NCBI RefSeq assembly: GCF_000416965.1
Contig: NZ_ATCL01000009.1
Span: forward strand, 186,001 to 250,000
Length of the DNA stretch: 64,000 nt
Reading direction: 5' to 3'
Source: Exiguobacterium chiriqhucha RW-2
Lineage (GTDB): Bacteria; Bacillota; Bacilli; Exiguobacteriales; Exiguobacteriaceae
How positions within the stretch are numbered: the stretch's first letter is position 1; the number at the start of each line of letters is the position of its first letter. Below the pieces are notes generated by a model that saw nothing but the letters and a program-made list of their open reading frames with translations, did not search any database and was not told where the DNA came from. Below are positions 34,992 through 43,855 of this stretch, piece by piece. The position numbers and the translations under genes were made by a program.

Positions 34992-35714
34992 ATGAAATTG
35001 GCCATGTTGACCGATATCCATGGAAACGTCCAAGCGCTCGACGCGGTGCTGGCCGAGCTCGATCGCCAGCAGGTCGACGAGATTTGGAGTTTGGGCGATA
35101 TGATCGCGATGGGGCCCGACTCGAACGAAGTGATGGCACGTCTGCTCGACCGTGGTGTACACATGATCACCGGCAACCATGATGAGGCTGTCTTGTCGCT
35201 CATGGCCGGGACGGGTCACCCTGACAGTTATGCCCATACCCGTCCGCATCACGAGTGGGTGGCGCGCACGCTTAGGCCTGACTATGCGGACGCGCTCTTC
35301 AAGTTGCCGCGTACGATTGAACGCGTTGTCGAGGGTACGCGGGTATATGGGATTCATTATCATATCCCGAGCGAGAAGCGGGACGTGCCGATCACCGAGG
35401 AGCCGTTCCATGACATCGTCGAGGCGACGCTTTCGAACATGCAGTCGCTGTATGGGTCTTATGAAGCGGACGTCATCTGTTTCGGGCATCATCATCCGGA
35501 GCATGTGTTCCATGACGACACGAAACATTATTTCAATTCCGGTGCGCTCGGTGTCGCCCGTGACGACTTGGCCCGTTACGGCATCCTCGAGTGGGATGAG
35601 ACAGGGTTCGCCATCCATCCGCAGTCGGTCCGTTATGACAAGCGGGCATTTCTAGAGGCGATGGAACGGAATGATGTGCCGCAACGTGACGTCATGTTCC
35701 GACTCTTTTATTGA
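34992..35714 (+). CDS. Calcineurin-like metallophosphoesterase
   Basis: A 240-residue dinuclear metal phosphoesterase. Motifs in order: LTDIHGNVQAL (DxH, residue 7), SLGDMIAMGP (GD, residue 35), ITGNHDEAV (GNHD/E, about 60), GIHYH near 115, and CFGHHHPEH (GHxH) near 165. It resembles the YfcE/Ap4A-type families of small soluble phosphodiesterases or phosphatases; the substrate is unknown. A GGGGGAAA site lies before the ATG. It is probably co-transcribed with the upstream SDR gene. Confidence 0.88.
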   Translation: MKLAMLTDIHGNVQALDAVLAELDRQQVDEIWSLGDMIAMGPDSNEVMARLLDRGVHMITGNHDEAVLSLMAGTGHPDSYAHTRPHHEWVARTLRPDYADALFKLPRTIERVVEGTRVYGIHYHIPSEKRDVPITEEPFHDIVEATLSNMQSLYGSYEADVICFGHHHPEHVFHDDTKHYFNSGALGVARDDLARYGILEWDETGFAIHPQSVRYDKRAFLEAMERNDVPQRDVMFRLFY

Positions 35715-35721
35715 CCATGAA

Positions 35722-35749
35722 AAAGACCAGCCGCGTGCGGCTGGTCTTT
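35722..35749. terminator. Bidirectional terminator between phosphoesterase and M24 peptidase genes
   Basis: AAAGACCAGCCGC (35722-35734) pairs perfectly with 35737-35749. Confidence 0.85.
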
Positions 35750-35757
35750 GTTGTGAC

Positions 35758-36855
35758 TCAATTGATTTCTTGGAGCGTCTTCGGGTAACTCGTCAACAAG
35801 ATCGGACCACTCTCGGTCATGACGATATCGTCCTCGATGCGGACGCCGCCGACGCCAGGGAGATAAATTCCTGGTTCGACGGTGAACGTCATCCCGACTT
35901 GGGCCGTCATATCATTGTTGGCCGCCATCGATGGGAATTCGTGCACCTCGATGCCGATTCCGTGTCCGACGCGATGCGTGAAGTATTCGCCGTAGCCGGC
36001 CGACGTGATGACTTGGCGAGCCGCGATGTCGATGGACCCGAGCGTCGTCCCGACGTTCGCCATCTCGATGGCGGCTTCTTCGGCCTTGAGGACGGTCTCG
36101 TAAATCTCACGTTGCTTCGTGCTCGCTTCGCCGTAGACGACGGTGCGCGTGATATCCGAGGCATAGCCTTGCCAAATGACACCGAGGTCGAACAAGGCGA
36201 AGTCGCCTTTCTTCAAGCGGTTATTGCCGGGTACGCCATGCGGATCGGCACTGTTCTCGCCGAACAAAACGAGCGTGTCGAACGACATCTCGCGGACACC
36301 TTGTTTCTTCATCGCATATTCGATCTCGGCGATGACCTCGAGCTCGGTCACACCTTCACGCAAGGCGCGAATCCCTGCCTCAATCGCCATATCAGCGAGT
36401 TCGGCGGCGCGTTTCATCAGGCGGACCTCGTCCGGAGACTTAATCATGCGAAGCGCCTGAAGCTCTTCGGTCAAGTCGATGATTGAGAGACCGGCAAAGC
36501 CGGCGCGGAGCTGTTCGACGCGGTTGTAGGTCAAATGCTCGCCTTCAATCCCGATGCGCTCGGGGATAATCTGTTGGTCGAGGAACAGTTTGACGACTTT
36601 GTCCCATGGATTTTCGTGGTCCATGTACGTGACGATATCGCCATTCCAGTCGCTCGCCTCGACGATGCCTTTTTCAAGTGCCGGACAGACGAGAGCGGTC
36701 GTGCCGTTCTTCAAGACGAGGATGGCGATGAGCCGCTCATGTGCCTCGGCATATACTCCCGAAAAATAAAAGACCGATGCTTTCGACGTGACAAAAGCAG
36801 CGTCTAACCCTTTAGTGGCCAAAGATTGTGCAATATGGTTGGTTCGTTGATTCAA
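35758..36855 (-). CDS. M24 family Xaa-Pro peptidase
   Basis: A 365-residue aminopeptidase P/prolidase-type enzyme with a creatinase-like N-terminal domain (residues 1-125) and a pita-bread catalytic domain. The five metal ligands are visible: Asp in FDLGVIW near residue 225, Asp in SDITRT near 236, His in HRVGHGIG near 300, Glu in VEPGIYL near 330 and Glu in RIEDDI near 345. It removes residues before proline or cleaves Xaa-Pro dipeptides. It starts at TTG 36855, with AGGAAGGGA upstream and no nearby ATG. It is divergent from ytoI. Confidence 0.92.
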   Translation of the reverse strand: MNQRTNHIAQSLATKGLDAAFVTSKASVFYFSGVYAEAHERLIAILVLKNGTTALVCPALEKGIVEASDWNGDIVTYMDHENPWDKVVKLFLDQQIIPERIGIEGEHLTYNRVEQLRAGFAGLSIIDLTEELQALRMIKSPDEVRLMKRAAELADMAIEAGIRALREGVTELEVIAEIEYAMKKQGVREMSFDTLVLFGENSADPHGVPGNNRLKKGDFALFDLGVIWQGYASDITRTVVYGEASTKQREIYETVLKAEEAAIEMANVGTTLGSIDIAARQVITSAGYGEYFTHRVGHGIGIEVHEFPSMAANNDMTAQVGMTFTVEPGIYLPGVGGVRIEDDIVMTESGPILLTSYPKTLQEIN

Positions 36856-36947
36856 CTCGTTTCCCTTCCTTCTCGTTCATTGGCGTTCTGTTTCATTATA
36901 CCGTTTTCCAAAACGGAAAGGAAATGTCACATTTTCAGTAGTACAGT

Positions 36948-36976
36948 TTGAAGAAGGAAGACTGATACAGTATACT
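36948..36976 (+). promoter_or_regulatory. SigA-type promoter for ytoI
   Basis: TTGAAG (36948-36953), 17-base spacer, TATACT (36971-36976), 41 bases before the start codon. Confidence 0.75.
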
Positions 36977-37016
36977 GAGGATGACAGAAAATGTATTGAG
37001 GAAAGGGACTCGTGAC

Positions 37017-38327
37017 ATGACAACAAAACATGAACAGATCATAGCACATATCGAGTCGCTCGATGTCGGATCTAAAATTTCGGTCCGCCAAATCGCGAAG
37101 GAATTGGCAGTATCAGAAGGAACGGCGTATCGGGCCATCAAGGAAGCGGAGAATTTAGGCTTCGTCTCGACGATTGAACGGGTCGGAACCATTCGTATCA
37201 AACGTAAACATAAAGAGAATATTGAGAAGCTGACGTTCGCAGAAGTCGTCAATATCGTCGACGGGCAAGTGCTCGGTGGCCGAGACGGGCTCCATAAAAC
37301 GCTCTCGAAGTTCGTCATCGGGGCGATGAAGCTTGAGGCGATGATGCGTTATATCGACGTCGACTCACTCGTCATCATCGGAAACCGGGAAAAGGCGCAT
37401 GAACTTGTGCTCCAGTCCGGTGGCGCCGTGTTGATCACGGGGGGATTCGACACGACCGATGAAGTGAAACGGATGGCCGATAAGTATCACATGCCGGTCA
37501 TCTCGACGTCGTATGACAGTTTCACCGTCGCGACGATGATCAACCGGGCCATCTATGACCGCTTGATTAAAAAAGAGATTCTACTCGTCTCGGATATCGT
37601 CATTCCGCTGCACGACACGTTCTATTTGAAAGTGGACGATACGGTCAAACGGTGGCACGAACTGAACGAACGGACGAAACATAACCGCTATCCCGTCATC
37701 GACGAGCAGATGAAAGTCGTCGGCGTCATCACGGCGAAAGACTTGCTCGACCGTCCGCACGACACTGAAATCGAGAAAGTGATGACGAAGAGCCCGATCA
37801 CGGTCGGTGTTCAGACGAGCGTCACCAATGCGGCGCACCAAATGGTTTGGGAAGGCATCGAGATGTTGCCGGTCGTCGACAACTATGGCCGCCTGCTCGG
37901 CATCATCAGCCGCCAAGACGTGTTGAAGGCGCTCCAACTCGCCAACCGCCAACCGCAAGTCGGCGAGACGTTCGACAATATGATCACGAACCAGTTGAAA
38001 GAAGATCCGGCTTCGAACGGGACGGCGTTCACCGTCGAGGTCGCGCCACAGATGACGAGCCACATGGGGACGGCATCGTCAGGGGTGTTGACGACGTTGC
38101 TCGTCGAAGGAGCGACCCGCAGTCTGCGCCATATGAAAAAAGGCGACCTCGTCGTCGAAAATATTACGGTCTACTTTATGAAACCGATTCAAATCGAGAG
38201 TCAAATTCGCGTCTCGGCCAACGTGTTCGACCTTGGCCGGAAGTTCGGGAAAGTCGATGTTGAGATGACACAAGGCACCCAACTCGTCGCCAAGGCGCTT
38301 GTCACGGCGCAATTGATTGACCGCTAA
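37017..38327 (+). CDS. ytoI: YtoI-like regulator: HTH, DRTGG, CBS pair, hotdog domain
   Basis: A 436-residue four-part protein. Residues about 1-60 form a winged helix (ISVRQIAKELAVSEGTAYRAIKEAE). Residues about 70-185 are a DRTGG domain as in phosphotransacetylase and HPr-kinase-like proteins. Residues about 195-315 are two CBS modules (RYPVIDEQMKVVGVITAKDLL, and MLPVVDNYGRLLGIISRQDVL). Residues about 325-436 are a thioesterase-like hotdog fold. The CBS pair should bind an adenine nucleotide. The order is the same as B. subtilis YtoI; target genes are unknown. ATG 37017 follows GAGGAAAGGGA. Confidence 0.9.
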   Translation: MTTKHEQIIAHIESLDVGSKISVRQIAKELAVSEGTAYRAIKEAENLGFVSTIERVGTIRIKRKHKENIEKLTFAEVVNIVDGQVLGGRDGLHKTLSKFVIGAMKLEAMMRYIDVDSLVIIGNREKAHELVLQSGGAVLITGGFDTTDEVKRMADKYHMPVISTSYDSFTVATMINRAIYDRLIKKEILLVSDIVIPLHDTFYLKVDDTVKRWHELNERTKHNRYPVIDEQMKVVGVITAKDLLDRPHDTEIEKVMTKSPITVGVQTSVTNAAHQMVWEGIEMLPVVDNYGRLLGIISRQDVLKALQLANRQPQVGETFDNMITNQLKEDPASNGTAFTVEVAPQMTSHMGTASSGVLTTLLVEGATRSLRHMKKGDLVVENITVYFMKPIQIESQIRVSANVFDLGRKFGKVDVEMTQGTQLVAKALVTAQLIDR

Positions 38328-38332
38328 CAAAA

Positions 38333-38362
38333 AAACGAGCTGATGCCATCATCAGCTCGTTT
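38333..38362. terminator. Bidirectional terminator between ytoI and ytpI
   Basis: AAACGAGCTGATG (38333-38345) pairs perfectly with 38350-38362 around CCAT; an A run precedes and T-rich sequence follows. Confidence 0.9.
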
Positions 38363-38371
38363 CTATTTCTC

Positions 38372-38686
38372 TTATGATTGGTTGATTGGCTCTTCGCTAG
38401 CGAGCGGATAGATTTTACGATAGCGAATGAACCCGACGATGGCGTTGCCGACACCCAAGACGAGCATAGCGATGCTGACGATCCAACCGATCGTCGAGCC
38501 GAGTCCGAGTCCGCCAACCATTTGGTTGACGGCGAAGAGTGCGAGAAACATGCTCAGCCAGATGAGCGCTTGCGTGTTGAACAGTGCTTTCCGGTACGGT
38601 GTCTTCGTCAAATAAGCGCGTCGTTTGGAAACGAAGTAAGCGCCTAACGAAAACAGAATGAGTCCGATCATAACTAATTGACCCAA
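38372..38686 (-). CDS. ytpI: YtpI-family small membrane protein
   Basis: A 104-residue protein with three predicted membrane segments (about residues 3-20, 37-55 and 62-87) and a conserved short YPLASEEP tail. Its size, topology and place between ytoI and nrnA match B. subtilis YtpI. The KRRAYLTKTPYRKALFN loop is basic and probably cytoplasmic. Function unknown. Confidence 0.75.
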   Translation of the reverse strand: MGQLVMIGLILFSLGAYFVSKRRAYLTKTPYRKALFNTQALIWLSMFLALFAVNQMVGGLGLGSTIGWIVSIAMLVLGVGNAIVGFIRYRKIYPLASEEPINQS

Positions 38687-38763
38687 GTGAAGAAACCCCT
38701 TTCAGACGTGTAATCTGTTATCATCATACCATAGAATAGTGTTCAAGAAAGCGAGGAATGGCA

Positions 38764-39729
38764 ATGGCACATTGGCCAGAGGCAGCAACGATATTGAAAT
38801 TGATTGAAGCGGCGGACACGATTATGATTCATCGACACGTCCGTCCCGACCCTGACGCGCTCGGGAGTCAGCTCGGATTAAAGCGGATTCTTGAAGTCGC
38901 CTATCCGGAAAAGCAGGTCTATGTCGTCGGCGGTATCGTCCGTGATTTAGAGTTTTTAGGTAAGATGGAGCATGTCGAACCGGAGATGTATCAAGAGGCG
39001 CTCGTCATCGTGCTCGATACGGCTAACCATGAACGAATCGATGGGCCGCACGCCTTGACCGGCAAAACGGTCGTCAAGATTGATCACCACCCTGACGAAG
39101 ATGCGTATGCGACCCATCAAATCGTCGACACGACGGTCAGTTCCACCTCAGAGATGATTGCTGAACTTGCAGGGATTTGGGGGCTTGAACTTGACGAGGC
39201 GTCCGCATTCTTGTTGTTCGCCGGAATCGTCGGCGACACGGGACGGTTCCAGTTCCGCAACGCGACGCCACGTACGTTCGAAGTCGCGGCCGAACTGATT
39301 AACCATGGTATCGATACGAACCGGTTGTATCGTCAAATGTATAAGACGAATTTGGCGACGTTGCAACTCCAAGGCTATGTCTTACAAAACGTCAATGTGA
39401 CCGACGCGGGTGTCGGCTACGTCAAAATCGATGCAGACGTCTTGCGCACGTTCCATGCGACACCGGAAGCGGCGTCGCTGCTCGTCAACAGCTTCTCTGG
39501 CCTTGAAGGGCTGAAGTGTTGGGTCATGTTCGTCGAGAACAAGGACGAGATTCGTGTCCGGATCCGTTCGAAAGGACCGGTCATCAATGAAGTGGCGAAA
39601 CGCTATCGCGGCGGTGGTCATCCGATGGCCGCCGGTGCCACGATCGATAAATGGGAAGAGATGGACGAGGTGATCACGGCGCTCGATGAAGTCGCGGCCC
39701 CGTTCACGTTCGAAACAGAAGAGAGCTGA
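38764..39729 (+). CDS. nrnA: NrnA, DHH/DHHA1 nano-RNase and pAp phosphatase
   Basis: A 321-residue bifunctional enzyme. It degrades 2-5-nucleotide RNAs to mononucleotides and converts 3'-phosphoadenosine 5'-phosphate to AMP. The DHH domain shows HRHVRPDPDALGSQLGL near residue 25, VLDTANHERID, and VKIDHHPDED (the DHH motif proper) near 108. The DHHA1 domain ends with the RYRGGGHPMAAGA substrate-binding loop near 285. ATG 38764 is chosen over 38758, since GCGAGGA directly abuts the latter. Same place as ytqI in B. subtilis. Confidence 0.95.
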   Translation: MAHWPEAATILKLIEAADTIMIHRHVRPDPDALGSQLGLKRILEVAYPEKQVYVVGGIVRDLEFLGKMEHVEPEMYQEALVIVLDTANHERIDGPHALTGKTVVKIDHHPDEDAYATHQIVDTTVSSTSEMIAELAGIWGLELDEASAFLLFAGIVGDTGRFQFRNATPRTFEVAAELINHGIDTNRLYRQMYKTNLATLQLQGYVLQNVNVTDAGVGYVKIDADVLRTFHATPEAASLLVNSFSGLEGLKCWVMFVENKDEIRVRIRSKGPVINEVAKRYRGGGHPMAAGATIDKWEEMDEVITALDEVAAPFTFETEES

Positions 39730-39747
39730 CCCGTTGGTCAGCTCTCT
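39720..39747. terminator. Bidirectional hairpin between nrnA and the small minus-strand gene
   Basis: AGAGAGCTGACC (39720-39731) pairs perfectly with GGTCAGCTCTCT (39736-39747) around CGTT, overlapping the nrnA stop. There is little T tract. Confidence 0.75.
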
Positions 39748-39939
39748 TCAGCGTTTATCCTCTTCTTGTGGAATGAACCACGTACCACGGTCGGTCACAT
39801 CCTCGACGACATCGAGTTGATACTCGGTGATATAACGACGGAGTCGTTCGATAATCTCCGGACTGTCGGCGAAGACGGTCTGGCCGTTCTGTAAATTCTC
39901 TAGCTTGTCACGTGCGATTTTACCCCGATTAATAATCAT
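39748..39939 (-). CDS. Small conserved-looking protein of unknown function
   Basis: A 63-residue soluble, charged protein with an N-terminal MIINRGKIARDKLENLQ helix and a compact ERLRRYITEYQLDVVEDVTDRGTWFI part. It has a strong AAAAGGGGGT site nine bases before the ATG, and it fills its place between nrnA and dnaE, where B. subtilis has small genes (ytzJ, ytrH, ytrI). Whether it is a ytzJ orthologue I cannot decide; ytrH and ytrI are absent. Function unknown. Confidence 0.6.
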   Translation of the reverse strand: MIINRGKIARDKLENLQNGQTVFADSPEIIERLRRYITEYQLDVVEDVTDRGTWFIPQEEDKR

Positions 39940-39973
39940 ACGGTTTATACCCCCTTTTAGGAGAAGTTTTGTC

Positions 39974-39979
39974 TATAAT
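39974..39979 (+). promoter_or_regulatory. -10 element before dnaE
   Basis: TATAAT at 39974-39979, 62 bases upstream of the GTG start of dnaE. No good -35 is seen. Confidence 0.4.
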
Positions 39980-40041
39980 TATTGTATCAGACAAGTGCCA
40001 AAATGAGTTTTACAATTGTGAAAAAAGAAAGGGGGACTCTT

Positions 40042-43000
40042 GTGATCCACTTGAATGTACGATCGGCTTATAGCTTGATGCAAAGTACGATTCGGCTCGA
40101 ACAGTATGTCGCCCAGATGGCCGAACGGGGGAGTCGAGCAGTCGCTTTGGCCGACGATGCGTTATACGGCTTGCCGCAATTCGTCCGGTTATGTGAACGC
40201 TATGCGGTTAAACCCGTTATTGGATTACGGACGACGCTGCGAATGGATGGATTCGACGTCTCCGTTCTCGTCTATGCGTTGACCGATGAACAAGTGCCCG
40301 AACTGTATCGCATCGTCCAGGCCGATGGCTTGACCGAAGCGACCGAACTGGCGGTGCTCATCTTACCGGAGAACTGGAAAGCGAACGACCCGGTTCACCG
40401 TCGCCGTCTCTATAACCATTTGCTCGGTTATGTGAATGAAGACAGACTGTGGCTCGGGTTGCCGGCGCCGCAGTCGACGGAACAGACGCTGATGCTCCGG
40501 CAATTACGCGAGATGCGTGACGAACTGGGGACACGACTCGTACCGGCCCCGGACACGTGTTACATGAGACCGGAGGATTTCGAGGCGTATCGCGCCATCG
40601 TCGCCATCGGTGAAGGCGAGCTCATCTCACAAGAAGATGTGCATCGGAAAGGAAAGTACGTAAGACTGCCGAGCGAAATGAACGATTGGTTCGACCCGAT
40701 CGAGCTTGAGGCGTTGGACGAGTTCGAATCCCTCATCTCGGTCACACGCTTGCCGGAGGCGACCTCGTCGATTCCAGAGATTGAACATGCGATCGACCGA
40801 CTGAAGCGTCTCGTCGCCGAACGATTAAAGGCGCTCGACTTGTTCCAAGAGGAATATATCGAACGAGCCCGCTATGAACTCGACGTCATTGCGCGGACCG
40901 GTTTCGCCTCGTATTTCCTCATCGTCGAGGACATCGTCCGCTACGCTAGGGAGCAAGGCATTGAAGTCGGTCCGGGGCGTGGGTCCGCGGCCGGATCACT
41001 CGTCAGTTTCGCGCTTCACATCACCGAGGTCGACCCGGTCCGGTTCGAGCTGTTATTCGAACGCTTTTTGAACCCGGAACGAATCACGATGCCGGATATC
41101 GATTTAGACTTCGAAGACGAGCGGCGCGACGAGGTCGTCCGCTATGTCCTCGATAAATACGGGGCCAACCACGCCGCCCAAATCGGGACGCTCGCGACGT
41201 TCGGCGCGAAAGCGGCGCTACGTGATGTCGCGCGGGCGCTCGGGCTGACGCTTGAAGAAGGACAGGCGGCCAGCAAACAAGTGAAAGACGACGGGTTGGC
41301 CGGGATTTTGGCCAATCCGACGAAGATGAAATGGTTCGCCGGCAGTCAGAAGCGGTCGCAACTGTTACACATCGCCGCCCAGCTCGAAGGATTGCCCCGT
41401 CAAGCCTCGGTCCACGCGGCCGGACTCGTACTCAGTCGTGACGCGCTTGATGACGTCACCCCGTTACAGCCGACAGCAGGGGAGCAAGTGACCCAATATA
41501 ATATGAAGGATCTCGAAGCGCTCGGCCTGTTGAAAATCGATTTGCTCGGCCTGCGCAACTTGACGAGACTCCGTCAGATGGAGACGCTCATTCGCGAGAC
41601 GGATGAACTGTTCTCGCTGAAGACGATTCCATTGAATGACGCCAAAACGTTGCGGGTGCTCGCTCGCGGTGACACGGACGGGATTTTTCAGTTCGAATCG
41701 GAAGGGATGAAACAAGCGCTCCGGCAAGTGAAGCCGACCACGTTCGAGGATATCGTCGTCACGATGTCGCTCTATCGTCCAGGTCCGATGCAGTTTATCG
41801 ATACGTATGCGAAGCGAAAGCATGGCATGCCGCATCAGCCGGTCCACCCGGTCGTCGGTGAGATTATGCGTACGACGAACGGCGTGCTCGTCTATCAGGA
41901 GCAAGTCATGCGCCTCCTGCGAGAACTTGCCGGCTACTCGTATGCCGAGGCCGATTTGATTCGCCGTGCCATCGCCAAGAAAGATGTAGCGGCCATCGAC
42001 GTTGAGAAGAGTCGATTCTTGGAACGTTCGTCGGAGCGGTTCGACAGCGACTCGATGCGACAAGTATTCTCGTGGATTGAGAAGTTCGCGGGCTACGGTT
42101 TCAACCGTTCGCACGCGGTGGCCTACAGTTTAATCAGTTATCGCTTGGCTTTCGTGAAGGCGCACTTCGAGCGGATTTTTTATCTCGTTACGTACGACAA
42201 GACGAACCAACTCGTTCGCATGCTGCGAAAAGGGAAAATTCCCGTCTATCCGCCGGACGTCCTTCATGGCCAAGCCGGGGCCTTTTTAGAAGGGCCAGGG
42301 GTCCGTCTCGGGTTGAAGGCGGTCCAAGGCTTGACGAAACGCGACGTCGAACGGTTGATTGAACACCATTCCGAATTCACCGACGTAAAACGTCTGCTCG
42401 AACTGATGGAGTGGGGCTCGAAAGACCAGCCGAAGTTGCGGCGCCTGCTCGGAGCCGGTGCCCTCGACCGGATGTATCACGGCGATCGCCACCGTGCGTT
42501 CGAGGCCGTTGAACGGCTTCGCGAGGAGACAGAGACGCATCTGCTCCCAGATGAGCTGTCCGCACTCGGTTTGAAGCGCTCGGCACCAATCGAGCCGAAT
42601 TGGTCCGAAGAAGAACGGGAAGCACTCGGGACGTGGATCGTCCACTCGCCGTTGACGACGGTCGCCCCGCTCTCGATTGAGACGGTGACGATCGATGAAG
42701 TGTTGAACGGCGAACGGGGATTCATCGTCGTCTATGTCGATGCGATTCGTACGTTCAAGACGAAAAAGAATGAAGAGATGGGTGTTGTCATGGTCGATGA
42801 CGGCGTCTTGCAAGACGAGGTCGTGATTTTTCCACGCGTGTTCACCCAATTCTCTCGTTCACTTTACGTCGGGAACGTCCTCTTGCTCGAGGTGCATCCG
42901 AATGAACGGGACGGGCGTCGCCAACTCGTCGTCGAACGCGTCCGGCCTCTCCACGGCCAAGCGTTGTTTGTCCGATTGCGTCTGGAGTCGTTCGCCGACC

Positions 43001-43212
43001 TTGAAGAACTATTGCGAACAGCGCCAGGGGATGTCCCCGTCATTTGCCGATTCTCTGATTCGAAAGAAGTGAAACAACTCGCCTCGACATATGCCGTCAA
43101 TCCGACAGAAGCATTGTTGCAAGGATTGAGGCAGCGGTTCGGCGATACGGATGTCGTGTTGAAACGGGTCGACTCGAAATTGCCCGGCACGGGAACTAGT
43201 ACCAAGTCATAA
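40042..43212 (+). CDS. dnaE: DNA polymerase III alpha subunit, DnaE type
   Basis: C-family replicative polymerase that works beside PolC, mainly in primer extension on the lagging strand. The catalytic aspartates are Asp352 and Asp354 in MPDIDLDFED, with the GPGRGSAAGSLV motif just before and the FAGYGFNRSHAVAYS segment near residue 690. The N-terminal PHP domain begins HLNVRSAYSLM, so the usual HxxHS metal pattern is broken; proofreading by PHP is unlikely. A C-terminal OB fold is present (EMGVVMVDDG near 913). At 1056 residues it is shorter than B. subtilis DnaE (about 1115). The start is GTG 40042 after AAAGGGGGAC. Confidence 0.95.
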   Translation: MIHLNVRSAYSLMQSTIRLEQYVAQMAERGSRAVALADDALYGLPQFVRLCERYAVKPVIGLRTTLRMDGFDVSVLVYALTDEQVPELYRIVQADGLTEATELAVLILPENWKANDPVHRRRLYNHLLGYVNEDRLWLGLPAPQSTEQTLMLRQLREMRDELGTRLVPAPDTCYMRPEDFEAYRAIVAIGEGELISQEDVHRKGKYVRLPSEMNDWFDPIELEALDEFESLISVTRLPEATSSIPEIEHAIDRLKRLVAERLKALDLFQEEYIERARYELDVIARTGFASYFLIVEDIVRYAREQGIEVGPGRGSAAGSLVSFALHITEVDPVRFELLFERFLNPERITMPDIDLDFEDERRDEVVRYVLDKYGANHAAQIGTLATFGAKAALRDVARALGLTLEEGQAASKQVKDDGLAGILANPTKMKWFAGSQKRSQLLHIAAQLEGLPRQASVHAAGLVLSRDALDDVTPLQPTAGEQVTQYNMKDLEALGLLKIDLLGLRNLTRLRQMETLIRETDELFSLKTIPLNDAKTLRVLARGDTDGIFQFESEGMKQALRQVKPTTFEDIVVTMSLYRPGPMQFIDTYAKRKHGMPHQPVHPVVGEIMRTTNGVLVYQEQVMRLLRELAGYSYAEADLIRRAIAKKDVAAIDVEKSRFLERSSERFDSDSMRQVFSWIEKFAGYGFNRSHAVAYSLISYRLAFVKAHFERIFYLVTYDKTNQLVRMLRKGKIPVYPPDVLHGQAGAFLEGPGVRLGLKAVQGLTKRDVERLIEHHSEFTDVKRLLELMEWGSKDQPKLRRLLGAGALDRMYHGDRHRAFEAVERLREETETHLLPDELSALGLKRSAPIEPNWSEEEREALGTWIVHSPLTTVAPLSIETVTIDEVLNGERGFIVVYVDAIRTFKTKKNEEMGVVMVDDGVLQDEVVIFPRVFTQFSRSLYVGNVLLLEVHPNERDGRRQLVVERVRPLHGQALFVRLRLESFADLEELLRTAPGDVPVICRFSDSKEVKQLASTYAVNPTEALLQGLRQRFGDTDVVLKRVDSKLPGTGTSTKS

Positions 43213-43216
43213 AAAG

Positions 43217-43225
43217 TGGTATAAT
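43217..43225 (+). promoter_or_regulatory. Extended -10 promoter of the GntR-family gene
   Basis: TGGTATAAT at 43217-43225 fits TGnTATAAT. Transcription should start near 43232, directly before the operator-like palindrome. Confidence 0.6.
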
Positions 43226-43234
43226 CTGTTTAAT

Positions 43235-43245
43235 TGGTCTGACCA
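43235..43245 (+). promoter_or_regulatory. FadR-type operator, probable autoregulation
   Basis: TGGTCTGACCA is a perfect palindrome with a central T. It is the classical operator pattern of the FadR subfamily of GntR regulators. It lies within the first 15 transcribed bases of the regulator gene, so binding would repress its own transcription and perhaps accD-accA. Confidence 0.7.
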
Positions 43246-43286
43246 CTTTAGAGATAATGCCATCCAAAAGGGAGTTGAACGGTCAG

Positions 43287-43841
43287 ATGCATGGAAAACA
43301 CGCATCCTCATTTCACGAAAACATTTCTAAAATCAGAACGTTAATCGTCCAGGCCGCACTCGAGCCGGGCGACCGTCTCCCGTCAGAACGGGAACTCGCT
43401 GAAACGCTGTCCATCAGCCGTGCGTCAGTCCGTGAAGCATTACGGGCTCTCAGCTTCCTTGGGATTGTTGAGACGAAACACGGCGGCGGCACGTTTTTGT
43501 GCGAACAGGATCGGCACCGTTACATTGAAATCTTGTCAGAGTTCATCGTCACGAAACAGACGAAGGCGTCGGACATCGTCGATATGTTGCGTTTGCTTGA
43601 GCGCTTGGCGTTGACGGAGGTCGAACCGACCCCGGAACGCATCGCGTTGCTCGAGTCGAGCGTTGAGACGGACCGCGCCTTCAGGCAAAACCTTATCTTC
43701 GGATTAAAGAATGAACTGTTCATTCGAATCTGGAGCGAAGTGAACCGGTTTTATGACGGCACGGACGCAGGCGACCTATATACGGAAGACGAACGTAGAC
43801 GATTGTTGGAGATGTGGCGTGGGGCGGGGATGCCGGAATGA
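43287..43841 (+). CDS. GntR-family (FadR-type) transcriptional regulator upstream of accDA
   Basis: A 184-residue regulator with a typical GntR winged helix ([46 protein letters not shown], roughly residues 26-72). It has a short helical C-terminal part, smaller than a full FCD effector domain (about 100 residues remain). The start is uncertain: AAAAGGGAG at 43265-43273 points to ATG 43287, but TTG 43275 or ATG 43257 cannot be excluded. Its stop lies 14 bases before the accD start, suggesting one operon. A regulator at this spot in Bacillales is often called a fatty-acid-related FadR; the effector is unknown. Confidence 0.82.
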   Translation: MHGKHASSFHENISKIRTLIVQAALEPGDRLPSERELAETLSISRASVREALRALSFLGIVETKHGGGTFLCEQDRHRYIEILSEFIVTKQTKASDIVDMLRLLERLALTEVEPTPERIALLESSVETDRAFRQNLIFGLKNELFIRIWSEVNRFYDGTDAGDLYTEDERRRLLEMWRGAGMPE

Positions 43842-43855
43842 ACGAGGGGGAAGCG

